A DNA stretch of 64,000 nucleotides from contig NZ_CP047650.1 of assembly GCF_009906855.1 (NCBI RefSeq), positions 1,798,001 through 1,862,000 of the forward strand, in the 5' to 3' direction. Position 1 is the stretch's first letter, and the number at the start of each line of letters is the position of its first letter. Both the position numbers and the translations under genes were made by a program. This document shows, in pieces, positions 7,943 through 17,570 of this stretch. Source of the stretch: Xylophilus rhododendri (GTDB taxonomy: Bacteria > Pseudomonadota > Gammaproteobacteria > Burkholderiales > Burkholderiaceae_C). Under the pieces are notes generated by a model, which had not been told where the DNA came from, made no database searches, and was given only the letters and a program-made list of their open reading frames with translations.

Positions 7943-8641
7943 ATGGCCTCCACCACCGACGCACTGTCCTCGACCACCGCCTACCAGCCCACGTCGTCGC
8001 TGACCAGCACCACCAGCACCTCGTCCTCGGGCAGCACCACCGGCACCACCAGTGCCAAGGACCAGGAGGACCGTTTCCTGAAGCTGCTGGTCGCCCAGCT
8101 GAACAACCAGGATCCGATGAACCCGATGGACAACGCCCAGATGACGACGCAGATCGCCCAGATCAACACCGTCTCCGGCATCGAGAAGTTGAACACCACC
8201 GTGACCGACCTGGCCACCCAGATGGCCGCCATGCAGGGCATCCAGGCCAGCGCGCTGATCGGCCACGACGTGCTGGCCTCCGGCAACACCGTGTCGGTGG
8301 ACAGCAGCACCAACAAGGGCAGCGGCACCTTCACCCTCGACGGCTCGGCCAGCGACGTGAGCGTCAAGGTCAGCACCGCCGGCGGCGTCACCGTCGGCAC
8401 GCTCAACCTCGGCTCCATGGCCGCCGGCCAGCACGACTTCGACTTCAACTCCACCGGCTACAGCAGCGCCGACGGCCTGAAGTTCACCGTCACCGCGGCC
8501 AACGGCTCGGCCTCGGTCGGCTCCACCACCATGGTCAAGGGCAACGTCGCCTCCATCGGTTCGGACACCACCGGCGCGCTGACCCTGAAGTTCAAGGACG
8601 GCAATACCGCCGCCTACACCTCCGTCAAGTCGATCCTCTGA
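7943..8641 (+). CDS. flgD: Hook-assembly cap protein FlgD
   Basis: 232 aa. After a Ser/Thr-rich N-terminus comes the FlgD core (QEDRFLKLLVAQLNNQDPMNP, residues ~37-57), which binds the growing hook. A C-terminal FLG_D1/tudor-Fn3-like region starts with ALIGHDVLASGNTVSV. FlgD caps the hook during FlgE polymerisation and is discarded when the hook is complete. It sits directly before flgE, as usual. Confidence 0.96.
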   Translation: MASTTDALSSTTAYQPTSSLTSTTSTSSSGSTTGTTSAKDQEDRFLKLLVAQLNNQDPMNPMDNAQMTTQIAQINTVSGIEKLNTTVTDLATQMAAMQGIQASALIGHDVLASGNTVSVDSSTNKGSGTFTLDGSASDVSVKVSTAGGVTVGTLNLGSMAAGQHDFDFNSTGYSSADGLKFTVTAANGSASVGSTTMVKGNVASIGSDTTGALTLKFKDGNTAAYTSVKSIL

Positions 8642-8698
8642 TCGGCTCCAACCGCCCCTCACCCCCGCTTTCCGCCCCCGCGCTAAGGAGCAAGCAAC

Positions 8699-9922
8699 AT
8701 GGCATTCCAACAAGGTCTCTCGGGTCTCAACGCTGCCAGCAAGAGCCTCGACGTCATCGGCAACAACATCGCCAACGTCAACACCACCGGCATGAAGGCT
8801 TCGCGCGCGGAGTTCTCGGACCTGTACGCCTCCAACCTGGGCAGCGGCGGTGCGGCCTCCATTCCCGGCATCGGCGTGATGACCGCGGCCATCTCGCAGC
8901 AGTTCAGCCAGGGCAACCTGACCACCACCGGCAACGACCTGGACCTGGCCATCAACGGCGCCGGCTTCTACCAGGTGCAGCTGCCCAGCGGCGAGATCGC
9001 CTACACCCGCAACGGCACCTTCAAGCTCGACAACAGCGGCAACATCGTCACCAACGCCGGCGCCAAGCTGCAGGGCAACATCTTCGACCCGCTGACCGGC
9101 GCGGTCACCAAGGGCAACCTCACCCTGCCCACCGGCAAGGGCGTGGCCGGCCACCAGACCTCGGCCATCACCGCCACCGCCAACCTCGACACCACCGCCG
9201 TCGCCTACAACTCGGTCACGCCCAACATCCCGCTGAGCACCTACGGCACCTCGATCACCGCCTACGACTCGCAGGGCGCGGCGGTGCCGATCGGCATGTA
9301 TTTCCAGAAGACCGCGTCCAACACCTGGAACGTGTATGCCGACTATCCGCAGGGCGGCGCCACCGGCACCACCACCGGCACGCCGGTCGGCACCGTGACC
9401 TTCGACGCCAACGGCGTGATCTCCTCCGGCACCCCGCTGACCCTGACCGGCGTGCAGGTCTCCGGCGCCGCAACGCCTGCCTTCAACGTGACCGTCAACC
9501 TCGACGGCCTGACGCAGAACGCCTCCAGCTTCTATGTCTCCAGCCTCAAGCAGGACGGCTACGCCCCGGGCGAGCTGACCGGCATGTCCTTCGCCGAGGA
9601 CGGCACGCTGACCGCGCGCTACTCCAACGGCCAGACCCAGTCCACCGGCCAGATCGTGCTGGCCAACTTCCGCAACGTGCAGGGCCTGGAGCCCACCAGC
9701 GGCGACTACTGGAAGGAGACCATCTCCTCCGGCGCGCCGATCAAGAACGTGCCGGGCTCGGGCAACTTCGGCAAGATCAATTCGGGCACGCTGGAAGACT
9801 CCAACGTCGACCTGACCGCCGAGCTGGTCAACATGATGACCGCGCAGCGCGCCTACCAGGCCAACGCGCAGACCATCAAGACGCAGGACCAGATCATGTC
9901 CACCCTGGTCAACCTCCGCTGA
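8699..9922 (+). CDS. flgE: Flagellar hook protein FlgE
   Basis: 407 aa, near the length of enterobacterial FlgE. The N-terminal LNAASKSLDVIGNNIANVNT and C-terminal LVNMMTAQRAYQANAQTIKT motifs form the D0 domain. The middle is Thr/Gly/Ala-rich surface domain. FlgE polymerises into the hook joining rod and filament. A GGAG-type ribosome site (AAGGAG at 8685-8690) precedes ATG 8699. Confidence 0.97.
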   Translation: MAFQQGLSGLNAASKSLDVIGNNIANVNTTGMKASRAEFSDLYASNLGSGGAASIPGIGVMTAAISQQFSQGNLTTTGNDLDLAINGAGFYQVQLPSGEIAYTRNGTFKLDNSGNIVTNAGAKLQGNIFDPLTGAVTKGNLTLPTGKGVAGHQTSAITATANLDTTAVAYNSVTPNIPLSTYGTSITAYDSQGAAVPIGMYFQKTASNTWNVYADYPQGGATGTTTGTPVGTVTFDANGVISSGTPLTLTGVQVSGAATPAFNVTVNLDGLTQNASSFYVSSLKQDGYAPGELTGMSFAEDGTLTARYSNGQTQSTGQIVLANFRNVQGLEPTSGDYWKETISSGAPIKNVPGSGNFGKINSGTLEDSNVDLTAELVNMMTAQRAYQANAQTIKTQDQIMSTLVNLR

Positions 9923-9950
9923 TCGCGGGCCCCAAGAACAGGACTGAGTG

Positions 9951-10688
9951 ATGGATCGGCTCGTCTACACCTCGATGACCGGCGCGGCCGCCGCGGCGGA
10001 CCGCCAGTCGGTGCTGGCCAACAACCTGGCCAACGTCTCCACCAATGGCTTTCGCCAGGAGCTGCACGCCTTCCGCGCGGTGCCGATCAAGGGCGACGGC
10101 GCCAGCACCCGTGTGTTCGCGGCCGAAACCGCCAGCACCCACGACGACACGCCGGGCACCATCACCTTCACCGACCGCAACCTCGATGCCATGCCGCAGG
10201 GCAACGCCTATTTCGCGGTGCAGGGCCTGGACGGCACCGAGGCCTATTCGCGCAACGGCGGCTTCCAGGTGAATTCCAACGGCACCCTGGTCAACAGCGT
10301 CGGCCTGCAGGTGCTGTCGGCCGACGGCGCACCCATCGACATCCCGCAGAACGCCCAGGTCGCCCTCGGCGCCGACGGCACCATCACCGCCAAGATCGAC
10401 GGCCAGGCGATCAACACCGTGGGCCGGCTCAAGCTGGTCACCCCCACCCAGGACCAGCCGCTCAAGCGCAGCGCCGACGGCCTGTTCCGCAGCGCGGCCG
10501 GCGACCAGATGGCCACCGATCCCAACGCCCGGGTACAGACCGGCGCGCTCGAAGGCTCCAACGTCAACGCGGTCAGCACCATGGTCGCCATGATCGAAGC
10601 GGCCCGGCAGTTCGAGCAGAACACCAAGCTCATGCAGTCCGCGGAGCAGAACGACAAGACCGCCAGCCAGCTGCTGTCGATGAACTAA
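9951..10688 (+). CDS. flgF: Flagellar proximal rod protein FlgF
   Basis: 245 aa from ATG 9951; the in-frame GTG one codon earlier is less likely. The rod motif [20 protein letters not shown] is at residues ~19-38. [20 protein letters not shown] and the C-terminal [18 protein letters not shown] are typical of FlgF. It forms part of the proximal rod, between FlgBC and FlgG. It is 10 bp upstream of flgG in the operon. Confidence 0.96.
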   Translation: MDRLVYTSMTGAAAAADRQSVLANNLANVSTNGFRQELHAFRAVPIKGDGASTRVFAAETASTHDDTPGTITFTDRNLDAMPQGNAYFAVQGLDGTEAYSRNGGFQVNSNGTLVNSVGLQVLSADGAPIDIPQNAQVALGADGTITAKIDGQAINTVGRLKLVTPTQDQPLKRSADGLFRSAAGDQMATDPNARVQTGALEGSNVNAVSTMVAMIEAARQFEQNTKLMQSAEQNDKTASQLLSMN

Positions 10689-10698
10689 GGAAACGACC

Positions 10699-11481
10699 AT
10701 GATCAATTCGCTCTGGATCTCCAAGACCGGCATGGAAGCCCAGCAGACCCAGCTGGACGTCATCTCCCACAACCTGGCCAACGTCTCCACCAACGGCTTC
10801 AAGCGCGCCAACGCCGTCTTCGAAGACCTGATGTACCAGAACCTGCGCCAGGTCGGCTCCAACACCAGCGAGCAGAACCAGCTGCCCACCGGCCTGCAGC
10901 TCGGCCTGGGCGTGCGCACAGTGGCCACCTCGCGCTCCTTCGCGCAGGGCAGCCTGCAGCAGACCAGCAACACGCTGGACGTGGCCATCAAGGGCAACGG
11001 CTTCTTCCAGGTCACCCAGCCCGACGGCACCCTGGCCTATACCCGCGACGGCTCATTCCAGGTCAACTCCTCGGGCCAGCTGGTCACCAACAACGGCCTG
11101 CCGATCGCCAACGGCGTGACCATCCCGGCCAATGCGCAGAGCGTCAGCATCGCCGCCGACGGCACGGTGAGCGTGGTGCTGCCCACCACCGCCACGCCGC
11201 AGCAGGTCGGCACCATCGCCCTGGTCAACTTCATCAACCCGGCAGGCCTGGAGCCGCGCGGCCAGAACCTGTTCACCGAAACCGCCGCCTCCGGCACGCC
11301 GCAGACCGGCACCGCCGGCACCAACGGCCTGGGCACCGTCATGCAGGGTTTCGTGGAAACCTCCAACGTCAACGTGGTGCAGGAGCTGATCGGCATGATC
11401 CAGACCCAGCGCGCCTACGAGATGAACAGCAAGGCCGTGCAGACATCCGACCAGATGCTGCAGAAGCTCGCCCAGCTGTGA
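10699..11481 (+). CDS. flgG: Flagellar distal rod protein FlgG
   Basis: 260 aa, exactly the common FlgG length. [20 protein letters not shown], the [20 protein letters not shown] motif and the C-terminal [20 protein letters not shown] are all diagnostic. FlgG builds the distal rod passing through the P and L rings. AAGGAA lies upstream of ATG 10699. Confidence 0.98.
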   Translation: MINSLWISKTGMEAQQTQLDVISHNLANVSTNGFKRANAVFEDLMYQNLRQVGSNTSEQNQLPTGLQLGLGVRTVATSRSFAQGSLQQTSNTLDVAIKGNGFFQVTQPDGTLAYTRDGSFQVNSSGQLVTNNGLPIANGVTIPANAQSVSIAADGTVSVVLPTTATPQQVGTIALVNFINPAGLEPRGQNLFTETAASGTPQTGTAGTNGLGTVMQGFVETSNVNVVQELIGMIQTQRAYEMNSKAVQTSDQMLQKLAQL

Positions 11482-11498
11482 TGGAAAGGAGCCCCCAG

Positions 11499-12185
11499 AT
11501 GAAACCGGTTGCCCGCTCTTTCCTGTTCGCCCTGATGCCGCTGGCCACCCTGCTCACCGGCTGCGAGACCATGCAGCCCAAGGTGGAGATGCCCGTCACC
11601 GCCGCGCCGCAGCTGGTCTACCCGATCCGCGAGCCGGTCTCGGCCACCGGCGGCCTGTTCAGCACCGCCACCTACCGCCAGGCCTTCGAGGACCGGCGTG
11701 CCCGCCTGGTGGGCGACAACGTCACGATCAACATCGTGGAGAACGTCAGCGCCAGCCAGACCTCGACTTCCACCGTGGACCGCAACGGCACCGTCAAGGG
11801 CGGCATCACCGCCCTGCCCTTCTTCGGCGCCTCCTCGCTGGCCGCCAAGACCACCGTGGCCGCGGCCGATGCCAACACCTTCTCCGGCAAGGGCGGCACG
11901 CAGAGCGCCAACACTTTCTCCGGCGCCATCACCGCGACGGTGGTGCAGGTATTGCCCAACGGCCACCTGGTCGTGACAGGCGAAAAGCAGATCGGCGTCA
12001 ACGAGAACGTGGACACCCTGCGCTTCTCCGGCACCATCGATCCGCGGGCCATCCAGGCCGGCAGCACCATCGCCTCCACCCAGGTGGCGAACGTGCGCAT
12101 CGAGTCGCGCGGCAAGGGCCAGGCCGGCGAAGCCCAGCAAATGGGGTGGCTTTCCCGGGTCTTTTTGAACGTTCTACCTTTCTGA
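11499..12185 (+). CDS. flgH: Flagellar L-ring lipoprotein FlgH
   Basis: 228 aa from ATG 11499, chosen because AAGGAG lies 7 nt upstream and because it places a lipobox (LLTGC, Cys22) at the proper distance. An earlier in-frame start overlapping flgG lacks this logic. The L-ring signature follows (GDNVTINIVENVSASQTSTS; FSGTIDPRAI; GKGQAGEAQQMGWLSRVFLN). FlgH is lipidated and forms the outer-membrane L ring. Confidence 0.96.
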   Translation: MKPVARSFLFALMPLATLLTGCETMQPKVEMPVTAAPQLVYPIREPVSATGGLFSTATYRQAFEDRRARLVGDNVTINIVENVSASQTSTSTVDRNGTVKGGITALPFFGASSLAAKTTVAAADANTFSGKGGTQSANTFSGAITATVVQVLPNGHLVVTGEKQIGVNENVDTLRFSGTIDPRAIQAGSTIASTQVANVRIESRGKGQAGEAQQMGWLSRVFLNVLPF

Positions 12186-12205
12186 GGCGCGGGAGAATTC
12201 CTCCC

Positions 12206-13345
12206 ATGCCCTCCCTCCTCCGCCCCCGTCTTCTCGCCCGCTTCGCCGTCCTCCTGGGCGCCGCCTGCGGCCTGCTGCTCGGCCAGGCGCCCGCCCAGGC
12301 GATGCGGATCAAGGAAATCGCGGCGGTGCAGGGAGTGCGCACCAACCAGCTGACCGGCTACGGCCTGGTCATCGGCCTGGACGGCACGGGTGACCAGACC
12401 ACCCAGATGCCGCTCACCACCCAGAGCCTGACCAACTACATGCAGCAGCTCGGCATCACCCTGCCGGCCGCCACCGCCTCCCAGCTGCAGCTCAAGAACG
12501 TCGCCGCGGTGATCGTCACCGCCCAGCTCCCCGCCTTCGCCCAGCCGGGCCAGATGATCGACGTGACCGTGTCCTCGGTCGGCAACGCCAAGTCGATCAA
12601 GGGCGGCACCCTCATCACCACCCCGCTGCGCGGCGTGGACGGCGAGATCTACGCCCTGGCCCAGGGCAACGTCGCCGTGGCCGGCGCCGGCGCCGCGGCC
12701 AACGGCAGCAAGGTGCAGATCAACGCGCTCAGCTCGGGCCGGGTGCCCCAGGGCGGCCAGGTCGAACGCGCCATTCCCACGCCGCTGCAGGAAGGCGATT
12801 CGATCAAGCTCGATTTGAACTCCTTCGACTTCCAGACCGCCCGCCGCGTGGCCGAAGCCATCAACCGCCGCCTGGGCAGCGGCCTGGCCCGCGCCCTGGA
12901 CGGCCGCACGGTGCAGGTCACCGCGCCCACCGATGCGAATGCCCGGGTCAGCTTCCTCGCCGACCTGGAAGAGATTCCGCTGGAGATGACCGCGCCGGCC
13001 GCCAAGGTCGTCATCAACGCCCGCACCGGCTCCATCGTGCTCAACCAGTCGGTCACGCTCGGCCCCTGCGCCATCGCCCACGGCAATCTGTCGATCACCA
13101 TCAGCACCACGCCGGTGGTCAGCCAGCCGGGTGCCTTCAGCGGCGGCCAGACCGCCGTCACGCAGAAGAGCGACATCTCGATCAAGCAGGAACCCGGCAT
13201 CCTGATGCAGGTGCCCGCATCGCCCCAGCTGGCCGACGTGGTGCGTGCGCTCAATGCGCTGGGCGCCACGCCGCAGGACCTGCTGGCGATCCTCCAGGCG
13301 ATCAAGGCCGCCGGCGCGCTCAACGCCGAGCTCGAAGTGATCTGA
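12206..13345 (+). CDS. flgI: Flagellar P-ring protein FlgI
   Basis: 379 aa from ATG 12206; an in-frame start at 12146 would overlap flgH and precede the signal peptide. The Sec signal peptide ends at Ala32 (APAQA then MRIKEIAAVQGVR). The FlgI core is clear: NQLTGYGLVIGLDGTGDQT, KNVAAVIVTAQLPAFAQPGQ and the C-terminal LADVVRALNALGATPQDLLA. FlgI forms the P ring in the peptidoglycan layer, aided by FlgA. Confidence 0.97.
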   Translation: MPSLLRPRLLARFAVLLGAACGLLLGQAPAQAMRIKEIAAVQGVRTNQLTGYGLVIGLDGTGDQTTQMPLTTQSLTNYMQQLGITLPAATASQLQLKNVAAVIVTAQLPAFAQPGQMIDVTVSSVGNAKSIKGGTLITTPLRGVDGEIYALAQGNVAVAGAGAAANGSKVQINALSSGRVPQGGQVERAIPTPLQEGDSIKLDLNSFDFQTARRVAEAINRRLGSGLARALDGRTVQVTAPTDANARVSFLADLEEIPLEMTAPAAKVVINARTGSIVLNQSVTLGPCAIAHGNLSITISTTPVVSQPGAFSGGQTAVTQKSDISIKQEPGILMQVPASPQLADVVRALNALGATPQDLLAILQAIKAAGALNAELEVI

Positions 13346-13364
13346 CGACAGGGGCAGCAAGACC

Positions 13365-14291
13365 ATGGCGCTTTCCTCCACCTCCTCCATCTCGTACAGC
13401 GGCAGCTCCTCGCCCAGCGAGGCGCTGGCCGCCGACGGCAAGTCGCTCAACGCCCTGAAGCTGGCCGCCGGCAACAAGAGCGATCCCAAGGCGATCAAGG
13501 AATCCGCCAAGCAGTTCGAATCGATGTTCATGCGCGAGCTGGTGAAAAGCATGCGCGAGGCGACGATGAAGTCCGGCATGAGCGACAGCGAGGGCGAGAA
13601 GCTCGGCACCGACCTGCTCGACCAGCAGTTCGCGGTGCAGATGTCCGGCCAGCCCGGCGGCCTCTCGGCCATGATCGAGAAGCAGCTCTCGGCCCAGCAG
13701 GGCATCAAGAGCGAGACGCTGCCCGCCTCCACCATTTCGCTCGGCGCCCTCAACAGCGGCAAGAGCGTGCAGTCCAGCGCCCCGATCAAGACCGGCAGCA
13801 CGCAGGGCGACTTCGTGGCCAAGCTGGGCGACGCCGCCGCCACCGTCAGCCAGGAAAGCGGCATCCCCGCCAGCTTCATGCTCGGCCAGGCCGGCCACGA
13901 GACCGGCTGGGGCCGGCACATGATCAAGAACAAGGACGGCAGCAGCGCCAACAACCTGTTCGGCGTGAAGGCCGGCGGCGACTGGACCGGCAAGGTCGCC
14001 GAAGTCACCACCACCGAATACATCAACGGCCAGCCGCGCAAGGTCACGGCCAAGTTCCGCTCCTACGATTCGCCGGAAGACTCGCTGCGCGACTACGCCA
14101 AGCTGATCAACGAGAACCCGCGCTACGCCAACGCCCGGCAGAAGACCGACTCGGCCCATGCCTACGCCACCGAACTCAAGCGCGCCGGCTATGCCACCGA
14201 CCCGGCCTACGCCAGCAAGCTGAGCCGCGCCATCGCCAGCGCCGCCCACTGGCAGCAGCGCGCAGTGGTGGCGGAGGCTAAAACCTCATGA
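13365..14291 (+). CDS. flgJ: Flagellum-specific peptidoglycan hydrolase FlgJ
   Basis: 308 aa, two domains. Residues ~40-110 are the rod-binding domain (AKQFESMFMRELVKSMREA). Residues ~148-300 are a glucosaminidase-type hydrolase with ASFMLGQAGHETGWG; Glu179 is the predicted catalytic acid. FlgJ opens the murein so the rod can pass and also acts as rod scaffold. The stop overlaps flgK by 4 nt. Confidence 0.96.
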   Translation: MALSSTSSISYSGSSSPSEALAADGKSLNALKLAAGNKSDPKAIKESAKQFESMFMRELVKSMREATMKSGMSDSEGEKLGTDLLDQQFAVQMSGQPGGLSAMIEKQLSAQQGIKSETLPASTISLGALNSGKSVQSSAPIKTGSTQGDFVAKLGDAAATVSQESGIPASFMLGQAGHETGWGRHMIKNKDGSSANNLFGVKAGGDWTGKVAEVTTTEYINGQPRKVTAKFRSYDSPEDSLRDYAKLINENPRYANARQKTDSAHAYATELKRAGYATDPAYASKLSRAIASAAHWQQRAVVAEAKTS

Positions 14292-16258
14292 GCCTGCTCA
14301 ACGTCTCCGCCCGGGCGCTGTCGGCCAACTCGACGGCGCTGCAGACCATCGGGCACAACATCTCCAACGTCAACACGCCTGGTTATTCCAAGCAGACGGT
14401 GCAGCTGGAGTCGGCCGGCGGCCAGTACACCGGCGCGGGCTATATCGGCCGCGGCGTGTCGGTCGCCACCATCACCCGCGCGCACGACCAGTTCCTGACC
14501 AAGCAGGCCACGCTGGCCTCGTCCGTGGCGGCATCGGACTCGGTGCGTTCGGCCAGCCTGCTGCAGCTCGAAGACGTCTTCCCCGGCGGCAAGACCGGCC
14601 TGGGCGCGTCGGTCACCGACATGCTCAACGCCTTCACCGACGTGTCGGCCGCGCCCACCGACCTGACCGCCCGCTCGGTGGTGCTGACCCGCGCCAACGA
14701 AATGGCCGGCCGCTTCAACACCGCCGCCTCGCAGCTCGACGACCTGCAGACCACCACGCAGCAGAAGCTCAGCGACGACGTCACCGCCGTCAACGGCCTG
14801 GTCACCCGCATCGCCGCGGTCAACAACCAGATCGCCGCGGCCTTCGGCAGCTCGCAGCAGCCCAACGACCTGCTCGACCAGCGCGACACCCTGATCAAGG
14901 ACCTGAACAAATACGTGCAGACCAACCAGATCGACAACGGCGACGGCTCCACCAACGTCTTCCTGGGCAGCCAGGCCCTGGTGCTGGGCACCAGCACCGC
15001 CAAGGTCGCCCTGGTGCCGGACCCGAACGGCGACCCCTCGGTGATGAAGCTCTCGGTGGGCCGTGCCGGCGTCACCGCCACCACACTGGAAGAGAGCCAG
15101 CTCGGCGGCGGCGAGATGGCCGGCCTGCTGCGCTTCAACAACACCGACCTGGCCGAAGGCCGCAACCTGCTGGGCCGCATCGCGCTGACCACCACCACCA
15201 CCGTCAACGACCAGCACAAGCTGGGCCTGGACCTCAACGGCAATGCCGGCGGCGACCTGCTCAGCCCGATCACCATTCCGCCCGGCTTCTCCGCCTCCTA
15301 CAACACCGGCACCGCCACCGTGCAGGCTTCGGTGGCCGACGTGAGCAAGCTGGCGGTGTCGGACTACCGCGTGATCATGAATTCGGGCAGCACCGGCTCG
15401 ATCACCCGCATCTCCGACGGCCAGATCACCAACTTCGACCTGTCCTCGGGCGCACCGACGGTGGACGGCCTGTCCTTCGCCATCGGTGCCGGCGCCAACA
15501 GCGGCGACACCTTCACCGTCAAGCCCTTCGCCAGCGCCGCCGCGCAGATGGCCACCGTGTTCTCCTCGCCCAGCCAGCTGGCCGTGACCAGCCCGGTGGT
15601 GGCCACCGCCGCGGCCGACAACGAAGGCTCGGTCACCATCCAGGGCCTGCTGGCCACCTCGCAGAACGCCGCCCTGAAGAGCGACGCCATCATCACCTTC
15701 GACTCGCCCACCAGCTACACCGTGACCGTGCCGCCCGGCACCGCCAGCGCCAGCCAGGCCTTCACCAGCGGCCAGACCATCAGCCTCAACGGCTGGGAAC
15801 TGACCCTGAAGGGCGTGCCCAAGGCCGGCGACGTGGTGATGGTGCAGGGCAACGACGCCAGCATCGGCACCCCGATGCGCGCCGCCGGCACCTGGCCGAC
15901 CACCTACACCGCCACGCCCGTCAGCACCGTCGGCGGGCCGGTCACCACCACCGCCGGCAATGCCGATGCGATGGCCGCCCTGCGCGACAAGACGGTGTAT
16001 GACGGCTCGCCGCTGTCGGACGGCTATGCCGCGCTGATGTCGGAGGTCGGCACCCGCGTGCAGAGCGCCCAGTTCACCGCCAGCGTCTCGGCCAACATCT
16101 CGACCAGCCTGGACAACAGCGCCTCCTCGGTCAGCGGCGTCAACCTCGACGAGGAGGCCGCCAAGCTGCTGCAGTTCCAGCAGGCCTACCAGGCCTCGGC
16201 CAAGATGATCCAGGTCGCGCAGACGCTTTTCGATTCCGTCATCGGCGCGATGCGCTAA
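14288..16258 (+). CDS. flgK: Hook-filament junction protein FlgK (HAP1)
   Basis: 656 aa, on the long side for FlgK (E. coli is about 550 aa). N-terminal NSTALQTIGHNISNVNTPGY and C-terminal EEAAKLLQFQQAYQASAKMI motifs are intact. The extra length lies in the Thr/Ser/Ala-rich middle (residues ~330-560). FlgK is the first junction protein between hook and filament. It starts within the flgJ stop and is followed 20 bp later by flgL. Confidence 0.97.
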   Translation: MSLLNVSARALSANSTALQTIGHNISNVNTPGYSKQTVQLESAGGQYTGAGYIGRGVSVATITRAHDQFLTKQATLASSVAASDSVRSASLLQLEDVFPGGKTGLGASVTDMLNAFTDVSAAPTDLTARSVVLTRANEMAGRFNTAASQLDDLQTTTQQKLSDDVTAVNGLVTRIAAVNNQIAAAFGSSQQPNDLLDQRDTLIKDLNKYVQTNQIDNGDGSTNVFLGSQALVLGTSTAKVALVPDPNGDPSVMKLSVGRAGVTATTLEESQLGGGEMAGLLRFNNTDLAEGRNLLGRIALTTTTTVNDQHKLGLDLNGNAGGDLLSPITIPPGFSASYNTGTATVQASVADVSKLAVSDYRVIMNSGSTGSITRISDGQITNFDLSSGAPTVDGLSFAIGAGANSGDTFTVKPFASAAAQMATVFSSPSQLAVTSPVVATAAADNEGSVTIQGLLATSQNAALKSDAIITFDSPTSYTVTVPPGTASASQAFTSGQTISLNGWELTLKGVPKAGDVVMVQGNDASIGTPMRAAGTWPTTYTATPVSTVGGPVTTTAGNADAMAALRDKTVYDGSPLSDGYAALMSEVGTRVQSAQFTASVSANISTSLDNSASSVSGVNLDEEAAKLLQFQQAYQASAKMIQVAQTLFDSVIGAMR

Positions 16259-16278
16259 CAGGACAAGGACACCGAGCC

Positions 16279-17481
16279 ATGAGCACCTCCCGCATCGGCA
16301 CCGCCAGCGCCTACGCCGGCGCCGTCCAGAACCTGTCGGACCGCCAGCAAGCCCTGGTGACCCTGCAGCAGAACATGACCTCGGGCAAGCGCATCAACCG
16401 CACCAGCGACGACCCGACCTCCGCCGCCCAGGCCGAACGCGCCAACACCCGCATCGACCGCATCGCCGCCGACCAGCGCCTGCTGGCCTCGCAGCGCGAC
16501 ACCATCTCCACCGCCGAGTCCACGCTCGGCAGCAGCATCGACGCGCTGCAGAGCTTTCGCGAGCTGGTGGTCAGCGCCGGCAGCGGCACGCTCACCCCGG
16601 CCGACCGCGGCTACATCGCCCAGCAGCTCACCAGCCTGCGCGACGAGATCTTCGCCAACTCCAACAAGTCCGACAGCAACGGCACGCCGCTGTTCAGCGG
16701 CCTGGGCAGCGCCGACCAGCCCTTCACCAACACCCAGCAGGTGAACTTCGCCGGCCTCTCGGGCCAGCGCACCGGCGGCGCCACCACCGTGGCGCCCACG
16801 CTGGACGGCCAGGCCACCTTCATGAACGTGCCCACCGGCAACGGCACCTTCACCTTGGCCACCGGCACCGCCAACACCGGCACCGTGTCGGTGGACGCCG
16901 GCAGCGTGCAGAACCCCAGCGCCATCACCGGCCACAACTACACCATCGGCTTCGCGGTCGATGCCACCACCGGCGTCAAGAGCTACACCGTCACCGACAC
17001 CACCGCCGGCACCACCGCCGCCACCGGCACCTACAAGGAGAGCGGCAGCATCTCCTTCGACGGCATGACGATGACGATGAAAGGCACGCCCGCCGACGGC
17101 GACACCGTGGCCATCGCCCCCAGCACCCGCAGCGACCTGTTCGCCACGCTGGACCAGGCCATCTCCAGCATCAAGAACGCCACCAGCAACAGCGGCGCCC
17201 TGCCCACGCAGATCGCCCAGTCGCTGGTGCAGATCGATTCCGGCCTGTCGCGCCTGCAGTCCTCGCGCAGCCTGGCCGGCGACATCCTCAACCAGGCCGA
17301 CCGCATCAAGACCAGCCAGGACACCCGCAGCGACCAGCTCACCGCCGAGAAATCCAACGCCGAGGACCTCGATATGATCAAGGCGGTTTCCGAGTTCTCG
17401 ACCCAGCAGACCGGCTACCAGGCCGCGCTGAGTTCCTACGCGCAGATCCAGAAGCTCTCGCTGTTCACCTATATCAGCTGA
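16279..17481 (+). CDS. flgL: Hook-filament junction protein FlgL (HAP3)
   Basis: 400 aa. The flagellin-like N-terminus (LSDRQQALVTLQQNMTSGKR, followed by TSDDPTSAAQAERA) and C-terminus (AVSEFSTQQTGYQAALSSYA) are diagnostic. FlgL is the second junction protein, between FlgK and the filament. It ends the flg operon. The 89 bp to the next gene contain a GC-rich hairpin, but its T-run lies before the hairpin rather than after, so no terminator is called. Confidence 0.96.
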   Translation: MSTSRIGTASAYAGAVQNLSDRQQALVTLQQNMTSGKRINRTSDDPTSAAQAERANTRIDRIAADQRLLASQRDTISTAESTLGSSIDALQSFRELVVSAGSGTLTPADRGYIAQQLTSLRDEIFANSNKSDSNGTPLFSGLGSADQPFTNTQQVNFAGLSGQRTGGATTVAPTLDGQATFMNVPTGNGTFTLATGTANTGTVSVDAGSVQNPSAITGHNYTIGFAVDATTGVKSYTVTDTTAGTTAATGTYKESGSISFDGMTMTMKGTPADGDTVAIAPSTRSDLFATLDQAISSIKNATSNSGALPTQIAQSLVQIDSGLSRLQSSRSLAGDILNQADRIKTSQDTRSDQLTAEKSNAEDLDMIKAVSEFSTQQTGYQAALSSYAQIQKLSLFTYIS

Positions 17482-17570
17482 CACAGCCTTCTTCGCGTCG
17501 CACGCGCCGTACTCGGGACCGCTTTTTTCGCGGGGCAGCCGCCCCGCCCGGTCCAGATCCTCCCAGGCGC

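Noticed and set aside
17515..17560. GC-rich hairpin after flgL as a terminator
   Set aside because: The T-run (TTTTTT) precedes the stem on the plus strand; on the minus strand the tail is A-rich. Neither orientation fits a rho-independent terminator.
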